Of a stretch of DNA of 39,699 nucleotides, positions 29,251 through 39,170 are shown piece by piece. Position 1 is the first letter of the stretch. Every line of letters begins with the position of its first letter. The notes under the pieces are model-generated. The model was given only the letters and a program-made list of their open reading frames with translations, did not search any database and was not told where the DNA came from. The DNA comes from Lactobacillaceae bacterium (lineage in GTDB: Bacteria > Bacillota > Bacilli > Lactobacillales > Lactobacillaceae), in contig JAITQG010000026.1 in NCBI GenBank assembly GCA_031289015.1, forward strand, positions 1 to 39,699. Direction: 5' to 3'. The translations under genes and the position numbers were made by a program.

Positions 29251-31674
29251 ATGATGCAATACGCAAAAATTATTGTTGATGTGCCAACGATGCAAACCAA
29301 TCATCCGTTTACCTATCAAGTGCCTGATGCCCAAAGCGATTTAATTTCTGTGGGGATGCGGGTCTCAGTGCCGTTTGGGAATGGGAATCGTTTGATCCAA
29401 GGGTTTGTGGTTGCATTAGTCGATACGTTAGAAACCGATGCTAAACTCAAAGCAATTGACAGTATTATTGAATTGGAGCCAGTTTTAAATCCTGAATTAC
29501 TGGCATTAGGACAATGGTTAGCGACTGATAATTTTGCCTTTCAAATTAGTGTTTATCAAACCATGTTACCTAGTGTGATGCGGGCCAAATATACCAAAAC
29601 CCTGCAATTAGTTCAGCCTGAGTTAGTCACTGATGAACGAGTTGCCACGTTATTTGCTGATCGGTTTGAAATCCCCTTCACGGCTGATGATATTGATGCT
29701 GATTTATTGCCAATTTTGCAACGTTATCAAAGTGCCAAAATCATTCAACTGGCGTATCAAGTTAACAATCGGGCCAAAGCGAAACGTGTGTTAGCGTTTA
29801 AGCCTTTGTTAACCTCAGCTGAGTACAATGAATTACGGCAGCAGTTGAATAAAACAGCGACCAAAAAAGCGCGGCTGCTGACTTATCTAATGCAAGCTAA
29901 ACCTGAATTACAACCAACTAAAGCATTATTAGCAGCAACTAATATTACGCAGGTTGACGTAAAACAAGCAGGCGAGGCGGGGTGGTTGGAGCGCACTGAG
30001 GTTGAAGAATATCGGTTGCCTAAACTAAGTACCCCGGTGCAACCAACTAATGCGCTGAGTTTAAATGCTGAACAACAAGTCGCCTACGATGCCATTGCAA
30101 AAAGTCTGAGCCAACCCAAGGATGATGTCTTTTTATTGGAAGGCATTACAGGGTCGGGGAAAACCGAGGTGTATCTCCAAGCGATTGCCAAGACCTTAGC
30201 TCAAGGTCAAACTGCCATGATGTTAGTCCCTGAAATCACTTTGACGCCGCAAATGATGCGCCGGGTGCAAAGCCGCTTTGGCAGTCAAGTCGCCATGATG
30301 CATTCGGGCTTGTCAGATGGTGAACGCTATGACGAGTGGCGTCGGGTGCAACGTGGTGAAGCTACGGTGGTCGTTGGGGCACGGTCAGCTATTTTTGCCC
30401 CATTGACTAACGTTGGCTTGATCATTATTGATGAAGAACATGAGGCGACGTATAAACAAGATGAAAATCCGCGTTATCATGCGCGTGATGTCGCTTTGTG
30501 GCGCGCCAAGTATCATCAGGCGACGGTTATTCTGGGGTCAGCCACGCCTTCACTCGAGAGCCGAGCACGGGCCCAGCGTGGTGTCTATCAATTGTTGACC
30601 CTGACCCACCGCGCACAGCAAAACGCATTGCCCACCGCCGAAATTGTCGATATGCGTGAAGCGTTGAAAGTGACCGGGGATGATTTATTTTCACCCGTGT
30701 TACTGACAAAGTTAGCCGATCGCTTACAAAAACATGAACAAAGTGTTTTGATGTTAAATCGGCGCGGGTATGCCAATTTTGTGATGTGTCGGGATTGTGG
30801 TAATGTCCCACGGTGTCAAAATTGTGATTTAGCACTTAATTTGCATACGGACACCCAACGCTTGGAATGTCATTATTGTGGATATGCTGAGCCGATTCCA
30901 AAGCAATGTGTTCAGTGTGGATCAAAGCGGGTAGCCCCATATGGCAGTGGCACGCAAAAGGTTGAAGCGCAATTAGCACAGCTGTTACCAAAAGCCCGGG
31001 TCATTCGAATGGATGTTGATACAACGCGTAAAAAAGGCGCCACTGACACAATGCTCCAAGCGTTTGGCGATAAAAAAGCAGATATCTTATTAGGTACGCA
31101 GATGATTGCTAAGGGCTTGGATTTTCCAGATGTGACCTTAGTGGGGATTTTAAATGCTGATACCACCTTGACCCTGCCGGATTATCGCGCTAGTGAACGG
31201 ACTTTTCAATTATTGACCCAAGTTGCTGGACGAGCTGGTCGGGCCGACAAACCTGGTGAGGTGGTAATTCAAACGTTTAATCCTGAACACTACGCAATTC
31301 AATTAGCCAAGTTACAAGATTATGAGGCGTTTTATCAACAAGAAATGCAATTGCGGCACACGTGGCAATATGCACCCTACTTTTATACCGTGCAATTGAA
31401 ATTCGCCCATGAAACTGAAGATGCGGCGGCTAAAGTGGCGTATCAGACGGCTAAATGGCTCCAAAAACGCCTGGCGCCTGATTCAGTCATGTTGGGACCA
31501 TCTGCTGGAGCAGTGCGGCGCTTAAAAAATAAGTATTATTATCGTATAATTATTAAATACAAGTTTGATGAAAATTTGGCCACGGCCTTAGAAGAATTAC
31601 GTGATGCAAGTCAGCGCCTGATTAAACAAGGCGTGCAACTGTCTATTGATCGCGATCCAGTGAATTTCATTTAG
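29251..31674 (+). CDS. priA: primosomal replication-restart helicase PriA
   Basis: 807 residues from ATG 29251 (the adjacent ATG 29254 is spaced slightly better from GAGAGGAG). N-terminal DNA-fork-binding domain, then a superfamily 2 helicase core: Walker A GITGSGKT at 298-305, DEEH at 394-397, GSATPSLES. A zinc-binding insertion with eight cysteines (CRDC, CQNC, CHYC, CVQC) lies at about 512-560. The conserved C-terminal QVAGRAGRADKPGEV is present. It reloads the replisome at stalled forks. First gene of the cluster priA-fmt-rsmB-stp-prkC-rsgA. Confidence 0.96.
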   Translation: MMQYAKIIVDVPTMQTNHPFTYQVPDAQSDLISVGMRVSVPFGNGNRLIQGFVVALVDTLETDAKLKAIDSIIELEPVLNPELLALGQWLATDNFAFQISVYQTMLPSVMRAKYTKTLQLVQPELVTDERVATLFADRFEIPFTADDIDADLLPILQRYQSAKIIQLAYQVNNRAKAKRVLAFKPLLTSAEYNELRQQLNKTATKKARLLTYLMQAKPELQPTKALLAATNITQVDVKQAGEAGWLERTEVEEYRLPKLSTPVQPTNALSLNAEQQVAYDAIAKSLSQPKDDVFLLEGITGSGKTEVYLQAIAKTLAQGQTAMMLVPEITLTPQMMRRVQSRFGSQVAMMHSGLSDGERYDEWRRVQRGEATVVVGARSAIFAPLTNVGLIIIDEEHEATYKQDENPRYHARDVALWRAKYHQATVILGSATPSLESRARAQRGVYQLLTLTHRAQQNALPTAEIVDMREALKVTGDDLFSPVLLTKLADRLQKHEQSVLMLNRRGYANFVMCRDCGNVPRCQNCDLALNLHTDTQRLECHYCGYAEPIPKQCVQCGSKRVAPYGSGTQKVEAQLAQLLPKARVIRMDVDTTRKKGATDTMLQAFGDKKADILLGTQMIAKGLDFPDVTLVGILNADTTLTLPDYRASERTFQLLTQVAGRAGRADKPGEVVIQTFNPEHYAIQLAKLQDYEAFYQQEMQLRHTWQYAPYFYTVQLKFAHETEDAAAKVAYQTAKWLQKRLAPDSVMLGPSAGAVRRLKNKYYYRIIIKYKFDENLATALEELRDASQRLIKQGVQLSIDRDPVNFI

Positions 31675-31692
31675 AGAAGGGAATTGGTAATA

Positions 31693-32652
31693 ATGACAAC
31701 AAAAATCGTTTTTATGGGGACGCCCCAGTTTGCCGTTGGGATTTTAGAAGCTTTAATTGCGGCGCCTGAATATGATGTGGTAGCGGTATTAACGCAACCA
31801 GATCGTGTGTTAGGCCGCAAGCGGGTCTTGACGCCAACGCCGGTTAAAGCCGTGGCGGTGGTAGCTGGCATTCCAGTTTATCAACCACAAAAGTTGAGCG
31901 GTTCACCAGAATTACAAACCATTATTGATTTGCAACCAGACGTCATGATTACGGCTGCGTATGGCCAATTTTTACCAACAAAACTCCTGGCTGCCGCAAA
32001 AATCGGGGCGATTAATGTGCACGCTTCATTGTTGCCAAAGTATCGGGGTGGTGCACCAATTCATTACGCAGTCATCAATGGCGATGCGCAAACTGGGGTT
32101 TCAATCATGTACATGGTTAAGGAAATGGATGCGGGGGATGTCTTAGCCCAAGCTACTTTGCCGATTACCGATCAAGATGATACGGGCACTTTGTTTGTTA
32201 AACTATCTGACTTGGGACGTGATTTGTTGTTGCAAACGTTGCCGGATTTGATTGCCGGTACTAACGTGGCGACACCCCAAGATCCAGCCTTGGTAACCTT
32301 TTCACCAACGATTAAAGCCGAAGAAGAAATGTTGGATTGGGATCAACCAGCGCGCCGGGTTTGGAATCAAATTCGCGGGCTCTATCCCTTCCCAATTGCC
32401 CACACATTAATTAATGGTGTACGGACCAAGATCTTGAAGGCCGATTTAATTGAAGAAGACCCAATTTTGGGTGCCCCAGCAGGCACAGTCGTGAAAAAGA
32501 CGAAGCACGAATTGTGGATTGTCGCTGGTGATGATCAAATGTTGGCCATTCGCGAGCTCCAACCAGCTGGCAAGCCGAAAATGGATGTAACAGCGTATTT
32601 AAACGGCCATGCGACGTTTAAAGAAGGGGATGTGATTATTACTCATGAGTAA
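31693..32652 (+). CDS. fmt: methionyl-tRNA formyltransferase
   Basis: 319 residues from ATG 31693, with AGAAGGGA 10 nt upstream. A TTG nine bases earlier is in frame but less likely. The formyl-transfer domain has MGTPQFA near the N-terminus, then HASLLPKYRGGAPI (folate/catalytic region with the conserved His and Asn before it), then the C-terminal tRNA-binding domain. It formylates initiator Met-tRNA using 10-formyl-tetrahydrofolate, so it depends on folate metabolism (folC is in the window). It overlaps rsmB by 8 nt. Confidence 0.95.
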   Translation: MTTKIVFMGTPQFAVGILEALIAAPEYDVVAVLTQPDRVLGRKRVLTPTPVKAVAVVAGIPVYQPQKLSGSPELQTIIDLQPDVMITAAYGQFLPTKLLAAAKIGAINVHASLLPKYRGGAPIHYAVINGDAQTGVSIMYMVKEMDAGDVLAQATLPITDQDDTGTLFVKLSDLGRDLLLQTLPDLIAGTNVATPQDPALVTFSPTIKAEEEMLDWDQPARRVWNQIRGLYPFPIAHTLINGVRTKILKADLIEEDPILGAPAGTVVKKTKHELWIVAGDDQMLAIRELQPAGKPKMDVTAYLNGHATFKEGDVIITHE

Positions 32653-34018
32653 AGGCACAAAACAAACAATTGCTGAATGGGAACAAAAAAATCCCCGGGC
32701 ATTAGCAGTGCGGACTTTGGAGAAAATCCAAAACGGCGCCTATTCTAATTTGCAACTCAATCAAATTGCTAAACAATCGAAACTCGATGAACGCGACATT
32801 CATTTGTTGACGACCTTGACCTATGGGGTGATTCAACATCGGTTGACCCTTGAATATTGGTTGCAACCATTTGTCAAAGACTTGACCAAGTTGGATGCGT
32901 GGGTCAAAGAATTATTGTTCATCTCACTTTTTCAAATGCAATACTTAGACAAAATTCCCAATCATGCAATCTTTGACGAGGCCATTCAAATTGCTAAACG
33001 GCGCGGACATGATGGGGTGCGTAAGTTTGTGACCGGCGTTTTGCACGCTATCGATCGCCAAGGCGTGCCTGATTTTGCGACAATCACAGATCCAACTGAG
33101 CGCCTGTCAATTGGCAGTTCATTGCCGGTTTGGTTGATTGAAGAGTTGACCAAAGAATTAGGCCTTGAAAAAACGACGGCAATTGCCAATGCGATTAATG
33201 AAGCTCCAGCGCAATCTGCTCGGGTGAACTTGGCCGTCACGACAGTCGCCGAGGCAAGCTATGCACTTCAAGCTGAAGGTTTGACGGTAACGGCGTCTGA
33301 AGTTTCACCAGATGCCTTGTTGATCACTGGAGGGCACGTGGCTTCATCACATGCCTTTGCCAATGGTTTGATTACGCTCCAAGATGAGTCAGCAATGCTC
33401 ATGGCGCCAAGTTTGGCAATTGAGCCTAACATGCACGTGCTCGATGCTGCTGCGGCCCCTGGTGGAAAAACCACGCAAATTGCAACGTATCTGGATGCAG
33501 CTGCTGGTGGGTTGGTGGATGCATTAGATATTCACGATCACAAAGTTAAGTTAATTGAACAAAATGCTGCCCGCCTCCAAGTCAGCGATCGGATTAAGGC
33601 GCAAAACCTTGATGCACGTAAGGTTGACGAGCAATTCAGTGATGAAAGTTTTGATCGAATTTTGGTCGATGCGCCCTGTACAGGATTTGGCCTCTTGCGT
33701 CGGAAGCCTGAAATCAGGTACGATAAGACGATACAAGACAGTTTGAGTTTGCAAAAAATTCAACTGGAGATTTTAAATGCGGTTGCGCCCAAATTAAAAA
33801 AGGGCGGCCGAATGGTGTATGGAACTTGTACGATTTTAAAGGCTGAAAATGAAGATGTGGTGCATGCATTCATTGCTAACAATCCAGATTTCGCCTTAAT
33901 TCCAACATATACAGCTTATGAATTGAATGCTTTGGATGCTGAGGGGATGTTGCATATGTTCCCAGATGATCATGCCTCTGATGGCTTCTTCATTGCGACA
34001 TTGCAAAAACAGGCTTAA
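32645..34018 (+). CDS. rsmB: 16S rRNA (cytosine-967-C5) methyltransferase RsmB
   Basis: 457 residues from ATG 32645, overlapping the fmt stop (ATGAGTAA). N-terminal NusB-like RNA-binding domain (about 10-150), then a RsmB/NOP2 methyltransferase domain with DAAAAPGGKT (SAM loop), DAPCTGFG (Cys345) and YGTCTI (Cys395, the catalytic nucleophile). Both family cysteines are present. The order fmt-rsmB-stp-prkC is conserved in Firmicutes. Confidence 0.95.
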   Translation: MSKGTKQTIAEWEQKNPRALAVRTLEKIQNGAYSNLQLNQIAKQSKLDERDIHLLTTLTYGVIQHRLTLEYWLQPFVKDLTKLDAWVKELLFISLFQMQYLDKIPNHAIFDEAIQIAKRRGHDGVRKFVTGVLHAIDRQGVPDFATITDPTERLSIGSSLPVWLIEELTKELGLEKTTAIANAINEAPAQSARVNLAVTTVAEASYALQAEGLTVTASEVSPDALLITGGHVASSHAFANGLITLQDESAMLMAPSLAIEPNMHVLDAAAAPGGKTTQIATYLDAAAGGLVDALDIHDHKVKLIEQNAARLQVSDRIKAQNLDARKVDEQFSDESFDRILVDAPCTGFGLLRRKPEIRYDKTIQDSLSLQKIQLEILNAVAPKLKKGGRMVYGTCTILKAENEDVVHAFIANNPDFALIPTYTAYELNALDAEGMLHMFPDDHASDGFFIATLQKQA

Positions 34019-34048
34019 AAAAATTGTTAACCGCATGAAAGGATACTT

Positions 34049-34789
34049 ATGAAACTCGCATTTGCGACCGATAAAGGGACTCAGCGAGCAGATAATCAAG
34101 ATTATGTGGACGTCTTTGTCAATCACAAAGGCCTGCAATTAGCTCTTGTAGCTGATGGTGTGGGCGGGGCCAATGCTGGTGATGTAGCGGCGACGATGGC
34201 GGTTTCACATATCGGCAATGATTGGACTTCGACTAAGATTAGTCAAGCCGCTGAAGTCAAACAATGGTTGATTGATCATACTGCTCGTGAAAACAAAATG
34301 ATTTTAAATGCTGCTAGTCGCTATAAGTCTTTGCAAGGCATGGCAACGACAATTGTTGTGGCCGTTATTTTGCCAAGTCGGCTAATTATTGCTAACATTG
34401 GAGATTCAAGAGCCTATTTATTGCGACGAGATAATATGTTGCAATTAACCCAAGATCATAACTTGGCCAGTGAACTATTACGCCGCGGGGCGATTACGAC
34501 GGATGAAGCCGCCGCACACCCTGGCCGGCATTTGATTACGCGGCAACTTGGGGCAAGCGTTGACGCCAAGCCCGATATTCGCGAAATTATCGTGGAAAGC
34601 GGTGACTTGTTATTATTAACAACAGATGGATTAGGTAAGGCTGTGTCTGAAGAAGAGATTATTCACACGATTCATGGGGCTGATTCGATTACTGAATCAG
34701 TTGCTAAATTAATCGCCACAGCAAATGCCCACGGTAGCTCAGACAACGTAACTGTGTTGTTGGGTTATCAAGAAGGAGAGGAACAATAA
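34049..34789 (+). CDS. stp: PP2C-family serine/threonine phosphatase Stp/PrpC
   Basis: 246 residues. Metal-binding motifs: DNQDY with Asp18, ADGVGG with Asp36, GDSRAYLLR, TTDGL and GSSDNVTVLL. It reverses phosphorylation made by the adjacent PASTA kinase. AAAGGA lies upstream of ATG 34049; prkC starts 1 nt after its stop. No membrane segment, so cytoplasmic. Confidence 0.95.
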   Translation: MKLAFATDKGTQRADNQDYVDVFVNHKGLQLALVADGVGGANAGDVAATMAVSHIGNDWTSTKISQAAEVKQWLIDHTARENKMILNAASRYKSLQGMATTIVVAVILPSRLIIANIGDSRAYLLRRDNMLQLTQDHNLASELLRRGAITTDEAAAHPGRHLITRQLGASVDAKPDIREIIVESGDLLLLTTDGLGKAVSEEEIIHTIHGADSITESVAKLIATANAHGSSDNVTVLLGYQEGEEQ

Positions 34790-34790
34790 C

Positions 34791-36716
34791 ATGCAAGAGC
34801 ACGATATTATCGGAGATCGATACGAGATAATCGAGGCCCTCGGCGAAGGTGGCATGGCGAATGTTTATCGCGCCTTTGATCGCATTTTACAACGCGATGT
34901 CTCAATTAAGATTTTACGGTTGGATTTGCGTGATAACCCGACAGTTCGACAACGCTTTGAAAATGAAATTTCAGCGACCACAGAGTTAGGTCACCCCAAC
35001 ATTATTCAAGTTTATGATTATGGTGAGCAAGATCACCTGCAGTATTTAGTGACTGAATATGTTGATGGGATGGATTTAAAACAATATATTAGTCAACATC
35101 AACCATTGCCAATTAATCGCGTCTTAGAGATTATGGATGGAGTGTTGGCAGGTGTTTCGGCAGCCCATGCGCACGAAATTGTGCATCGTGATTTGAAGCC
35201 ACAAAATATTTTAATTGATGCTAATGGCAATGCTAAAATCACTGACTTTGGGATTGCCACTGCCCAATCTGAATCAGGCATGACCGCGACCAACACAGCG
35301 ATTGGCTCAGTGCATTATATGTCACCTGAACAAGTTAAGGGTGAAGGCTCAAGCATTAAGAGTGACATCTATGCGCTAGGGATCATTTTGTATGAAATGT
35401 TGACGGGAAGCGTGCCATTTAACGCCGCAGACCCAGTCGCCATTGCCATGAAACACGCCCAAGAGCCAATGCCTTGCGTGCGTGATTTTGATGCGCAAGT
35501 TCCTCAATCCCTAGAAAATGTGATTTTACGGGCAACGCAAAAAGATGCCGCCAAGCGTTATGCGTCAGTTAATGATATGCGTCAAGATTTGCGGACGGTC
35601 TTGTCACCTGATCGGGCCCATGAAGCAAAATATGGCAGCGAAGATAACGGGCAAACCCGCTTGGTGCCAATTATTGAAACGAAAGCGCCAGCCACTGGGT
35701 TAGGCGAAGATGATTCGCGAGTTGTGGCACCAATTGCTGAGCGCGTGCAACCAATCGGTAAAAAGAAGGTCATGAAGCCTAAAAAGCGCCGGTCAAAGTG
35801 GTGGTTGTTATTAATTCCACTTGTCTTGTTAATCGCCTTAGTGTCAACGTTGGCCATTATCGGGACGGCTGGACCGAATAAAATTACGGTCAGCCAACTC
35901 ACGGGGTTGGATGTCGAATCAGCTAAAACGATTATCAAACAAGATGAGCTAAAAGTCGGGACCATCACACATGAATATTCTGATGATGTGAAGGAAGGCT
36001 ATATTATTAAGAGCACACCTAAACAAGGTAAAGCGGTTAAGGTTGGAACCACAGTTGATTTGTGGGTTTCAAAGGGTGTGAAGAAGGTTCGCTTTGGTGA
36101 ATATATCAACGAACGTTATTCACAAGTCGCTGATAACCTACGCAATAAGGGTTATACCGTCAACGAAGTCAAAGAATATAATGATTCAGTGCCATCAGGC
36201 TACATTATTTCGCAAAATATTGATCCCGAAGCCAAGGTTGTGCCTAAGAAAACAACCGTTGAATTCAAGGTTTCAAAGGGCCAAGAAGAAATTGTCGTGC
36301 CTGACTTTAGTGATAAGCAAAAGAGCGACGTAGAAACCTGGGCCAACGATAATGGCATTAAGGTCTACTATGATAGTGATTTTGATGACACGGTCACAGA
36401 AGGCAAAGTGCTCCGACAAACCGTGGCACCAAATTCGAAAATTACCAAGAACCAAACGGTGACAGTCACTTTGTCAAAGGGTAAGGAAGCAGTCACAGTG
36501 CCTGATTTCACTGGCAAGACGTATACGGATGTGCAAACATGGGCAACCGAAAATAACATTAACGTGCAACAACAAAGTGATATGGACACCAAGGACACCA
36601 AGAAGGGGCAAGTTACCAAAACTACGCCGGCTGCTGGTTCAACGGTGAATCAAGGTGATACGATGACCGTCTTTGTGTCAGTTGGTGTTGATAAAGATGG
36701 TAAAGTAATAAGCTAA
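34791..36716 (+). CDS. prkC: PASTA-domain serine/threonine kinase PrkC/StkP
   Basis: 641 residues. Cytoplasmic Hanks-type kinase domain (1-270): glycine loop GEGGMANVY, catalytic Lys40 in DVSIKIL, HRDLKPQN with Asp134, DFG with Asp152, and the SPEQ motif. A basic juxtamembrane stretch and one membrane helix (about 336-359) follow, then four extracellular PASTA-type repeats (about 363-640) that sense muropeptides or lipid II. It controls cell wall synthesis and division together with Stp. The second PASTA repeat starts with an atypical VRFGEYINERYSQV. Confidence 0.95.
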   Translation: MQEHDIIGDRYEIIEALGEGGMANVYRAFDRILQRDVSIKILRLDLRDNPTVRQRFENEISATTELGHPNIIQVYDYGEQDHLQYLVTEYVDGMDLKQYISQHQPLPINRVLEIMDGVLAGVSAAHAHEIVHRDLKPQNILIDANGNAKITDFGIATAQSESGMTATNTAIGSVHYMSPEQVKGEGSSIKSDIYALGIILYEMLTGSVPFNAADPVAIAMKHAQEPMPCVRDFDAQVPQSLENVILRATQKDAAKRYASVNDMRQDLRTVLSPDRAHEAKYGSEDNGQTRLVPIIETKAPATGLGEDDSRVVAPIAERVQPIGKKKVMKPKKRRSKWWLLLIPLVLLIALVSTLAIIGTAGPNKITVSQLTGLDVESAKTIIKQDELKVGTITHEYSDDVKEGYIIKSTPKQGKAVKVGTTVDLWVSKGVKKVRFGEYINERYSQVADNLRNKGYTVNEVKEYNDSVPSGYIISQNIDPEAKVVPKKTTVEFKVSKGQEEIVVPDFSDKQKSDVETWANDNGIKVYYDSDFDDTVTEGKVLRQTVAPNSKITKNQTVTVTLSKGKEAVTVPDFTGKTYTDVQTWATENNINVQQQSDMDTKDTKKGQVTKTTPAAGSTVNQGDTMTVFVSVGVDKDGKVIS

Positions 36717-36727
36717 AAGGAGGCTGC

Positions 36728-37642
36728 ATGGCAGATTATCATGGACAAATTCATCTAGCCTTGGCTGGTTTTTATGATGTGCGTACTGATGACGGTGAAT
36801 TGTTTAGAACCCGGGCGCGCGGTAATTTTCGGAACCGAGATATGAAACCGATCGTTGGTGACTGGGTTGAATTTGACGCAGAAACGCAAAAAGAAGGCTA
36901 CATCTTAAACATTGATGAGCGTCGGAATAGTTTAGTGCGGCCACCAGTAGCCAATGTCGACCAAGCCATTTTGGTGACGGCGATGAAAATGCCTGATTTC
37001 TCAGATAATTTGTTGGATCGCCAATTAATTACCCTTGAAGAAGATGAAATTGAACCAGTTATTTATTTCACGAAGACAGATTTATTGTCAGTTGATGAAT
37101 TAAAACATTTAATCACGGTGGCTGAGGGCTATCGGCAAGCCGGGTATGCGGTTATTTTGCCCCAAACGGCCTTTGACGAGGCGAGTTTAGCTGAATTGCA
37201 AGCGACCTTCACTGGCAAGCTAAGTGTCGTGATGGGGCAAACTGGGGCTGGTAAGTCCACGTTGCTCAATCACATCGCTCCTGAGTTGGATTTGGCAACA
37301 GGTGAAGTTTCTCAAGCCTTGAGTCGTGGTCGACATACCACGCGCCAAGTCGGGTTAGTTGATATTGCGGATGGCTTAGTAGCTGATACACCTGGTTTTT
37401 CTTCGTTTGAAGTCTTTAATATGACGGCGCGTGATCTGACGCATTATTTCCGTGATTTTAATAAATTTTCACCCCAATGTAAGTATCGGGGCTGTGTGCA
37501 CCTCAATGAACCAGGTTGTGCGGTGAAAGCTGCCGTCGATGCTGGTGAGATTATGACGACGCGGTATACTAATTACAAATTATTTTATGATTTGATAGAA
37601 GGCCGCCGTCCGGTATATAATAAACACGATAAGAAACATTAA
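36728..37642 (+). CDS. rsgA: ribosome small subunit GTPase RsgA
   Basis: 304 residues, ATG 36728 behind AAAAGGAGG. OB domain first, then a circularly permuted GTPase: TKTD (G4) precedes the P-loop GQTGAGKST at 170-178, with G3 in DTPGFSSF. The C-terminal zinc site uses Cys251, Cys256, His258 and Cys264. It checks late 30S maturation and is inhibited by (p)ppGpp in Firmicutes. Ends the six-gene block; terminator follows. Confidence 0.96.
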   Translation: MADYHGQIHLALAGFYDVRTDDGELFRTRARGNFRNRDMKPIVGDWVEFDAETQKEGYILNIDERRNSLVRPPVANVDQAILVTAMKMPDFSDNLLDRQLITLEEDEIEPVIYFTKTDLLSVDELKHLITVAEGYRQAGYAVILPQTAFDEASLAELQATFTGKLSVVMGQTGAGKSTLLNHIAPELDLATGEVSQALSRGRHTTRQVGLVDIADGLVADTPGFSSFEVFNMTARDLTHYFRDFNKFSPQCKYRGCVHLNEPGCAVKAAVDAGEIMTTRYTNYKLFYDLIEGRRPVYNKHDKKH

Positions 37643-37660
37643 AGCGGTTTCAGTTGTGTG

Positions 37661-37693
37661 AAAAAGCTTTCCTAGTTTTCAGGAGAGCTTTTT
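37661..37693 (+). terminator. intrinsic terminator after rsgA
   Basis: AAAAAGCTTTCCT pairs with AGGAGAGCTTTTT (13 bp, one wobble), loop AGTTTTC. The T run lies in the second arm. It may allow read-through to rpe, since I see no separate rpe promoter. Confidence 0.85.
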
Positions 37694-37715
37694 GTTTTGG
37701 AATAGGGGAATTAAA

Positions 37716-38375
37716 ATGACGATTAAAGTAGCACCATCAATTTTGGCAGCCGATTACTTGAATTTGCAACGTGACGTGAAGTTAGTTGAAGCAGCTGGCG
37801 CCGAGTATCTCCACATCGACGTAATGGATGGCACGTTTGTCCCATCAATTTCATATGGTCCTGGTTGGGTGAAACAACTGCGTCCCATTACCGACATGGT
37901 TTTGGATGTGCATTTGATGGTCGAAAATCCAGAACGCTATATCGATGAATTTGCCGATGCAGGGTCTGATATCATTGGGGTCCATTATGAGGCAACCAAG
38001 CATATCCACCGTGCCTTGCAAATGATCAACAATAAAGGGGTGAAAGCCGAAGTTGTGATTAACCCAGGCACAGCAGTCGCGGCCATTGAACCGGTCTTGC
38101 ACATGGTTGATCAAGTCTTAGTGATGACGGTCAATCCTGGTTTTGGTGGCCAAAAGTTTTTGCCAGAGACTTTGATTAAGATTGCCAAGTTAGCTGAATT
38201 AAAGCGTGAACACGGCTATAACTATGATATTCAAATTGATGGTGGAGCTAACGACGAAACGACAGCTTTGGCCTATAAAGCCGGGGCCACGGTCGCGGTT
38301 GCGGGTTCATATGTGTATGATAAGGTTGATCCAGCGGCTAAAATTGCGCGTTTGTTAGAAGTGACGGCCGATTAA
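37716..38375 (+). CDS. rpe: ribulose-phosphate 3-epimerase
   Basis: 219 residues from ATG 37716, with AGGGGAA 6 nt upstream; an in-frame start at 37692 lies in the terminator tail. TIM-barrel signatures: APSILAADY, HIDVMDGTFVPSI, MTVNPGFGGQ, QIDGGAN. It interconverts ribulose-5-phosphate and xylulose-5-phosphate, the entry to the phosphoketolase pathway that supplies acetyl phosphate for ackA in heterofermenters. Coupled to thiN, which begins 1 nt after its stop. Confidence 0.96.
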   Translation: MTIKVAPSILAADYLNLQRDVKLVEAAGAEYLHIDVMDGTFVPSISYGPGWVKQLRPITDMVLDVHLMVENPERYIDEFADAGSDIIGVHYEATKHIHRALQMINNKGVKAEVVINPGTAVAAIEPVLHMVDQVLVMTVNPGFGGQKFLPETLIKIAKLAELKREHGYNYDIQIDGGANDETTALAYKAGATVAVAGSYVYDKVDPAAKIARLLEVTAD

Positions 38376-38376
38376 G

Positions 38377-39042
38377 ATGGAACGATTGCGCTTATTGAGT
38401 GGTGGCCCCAAAAGTGAATGGCCGAGTCAGTTGCTGGTTGGTACTTTAGCCGGACCTTGGGTGGCAGCTGACCGAGGGGCGATTCATTTGTTGCAAATGG
38501 GACAAATTCCGTTGTTAGTGGTGGGTGATTTTGACTCAATCAATCAAGTCGAACGGCATGCAATCAGTCAACGAATTCCAGCGGTCATTACCAAGGATGA
38601 TGTGGATGATACCGATACGCAATGGATTTTGAATTTAATTGAACAACGTTATCAACCCGATGCTCTAGAGATTTATGGGGCGACGGGTGGGCGCATTGAT
38701 CAGTTTTTATCAAATTTATTTATTTTTACCGAAGCGCGTTTTCGTGAGTTAGCGACGCGCACGAAGCTGATTGATCGTAATAATGTGATTCAATTCTTTT
38801 TACCGGGCGAACATACCATTGTGCATGAACCAACGATGAAATATCTGGGGTTCATGGCTTTGGAGCCGGTGACTGGGCTGAATTTACCAGATGAAAAATA
38901 TAATTTAAGTGATTGGTCGGGAAATCCGTGGTCGTTTAGTTCTAATGAATTTAAGGGGACTGTGAATCATTTCTCATTTACAAGTGGAATGGTGGCGGTG
39001 ATTCAGAGCAAGGATACACGCGATCAAAATCCGGTCGATTAA
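38377..39042 (+). CDS. thiN: thiamine pyrophosphokinase
   Basis: 221 residues. ADRGA near residue 32, GDFDS near 49, and a DVDDTDTQW segment followed by GATGGRIDQ are the ThiN fold signatures for thiamine and ATP. It makes thiamine diphosphate, cofactor of phosphoketolase, from thiamine. The start has hardly any ribosome site of its own, so translation likely depends on rpe coupling. The Asp-rich metal-binding residues are all present. Confidence 0.92.
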   Translation: MERLRLLSGGPKSEWPSQLLVGTLAGPWVAADRGAIHLLQMGQIPLLVVGDFDSINQVERHAISQRIPAVITKDDVDDTDTQWILNLIEQRYQPDALEIYGATGGRIDQFLSNLFIFTEARFRELATRTKLIDRNNVIQFFLPGEHTIVHEPTMKYLGFMALEPVTGLNLPDEKYNLSDWSGNPWSFSSNEFKGTVNHFSFTSGMVAVIQSKDTRDQNPVD

Positions 39043-39082
39043 ATTTTAATCGTGTAAAGTAAAATTACTTGTCACAAAACAC

Positions 39083-39111
39083 TTGCATAGTGGCCGTGGT
39101 TTTGGTAAGAT
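39083..39111 (+). promoter_or_regulatory. promoter of rpmB
   Basis: TTGCAT (39083-39088), a 17-nt spacer and TAAGAT (39106-39111), with TGG ahead of the -10. The best-formed promoter in the window; the start codon is 60 nt downstream. Confidence 0.75.
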
Positions 39112-39170
39112 TATTCAAGTAAATAAAAGCACTTAAAATAAATAGAGCTTAAGATTGGAGGGATACACCA

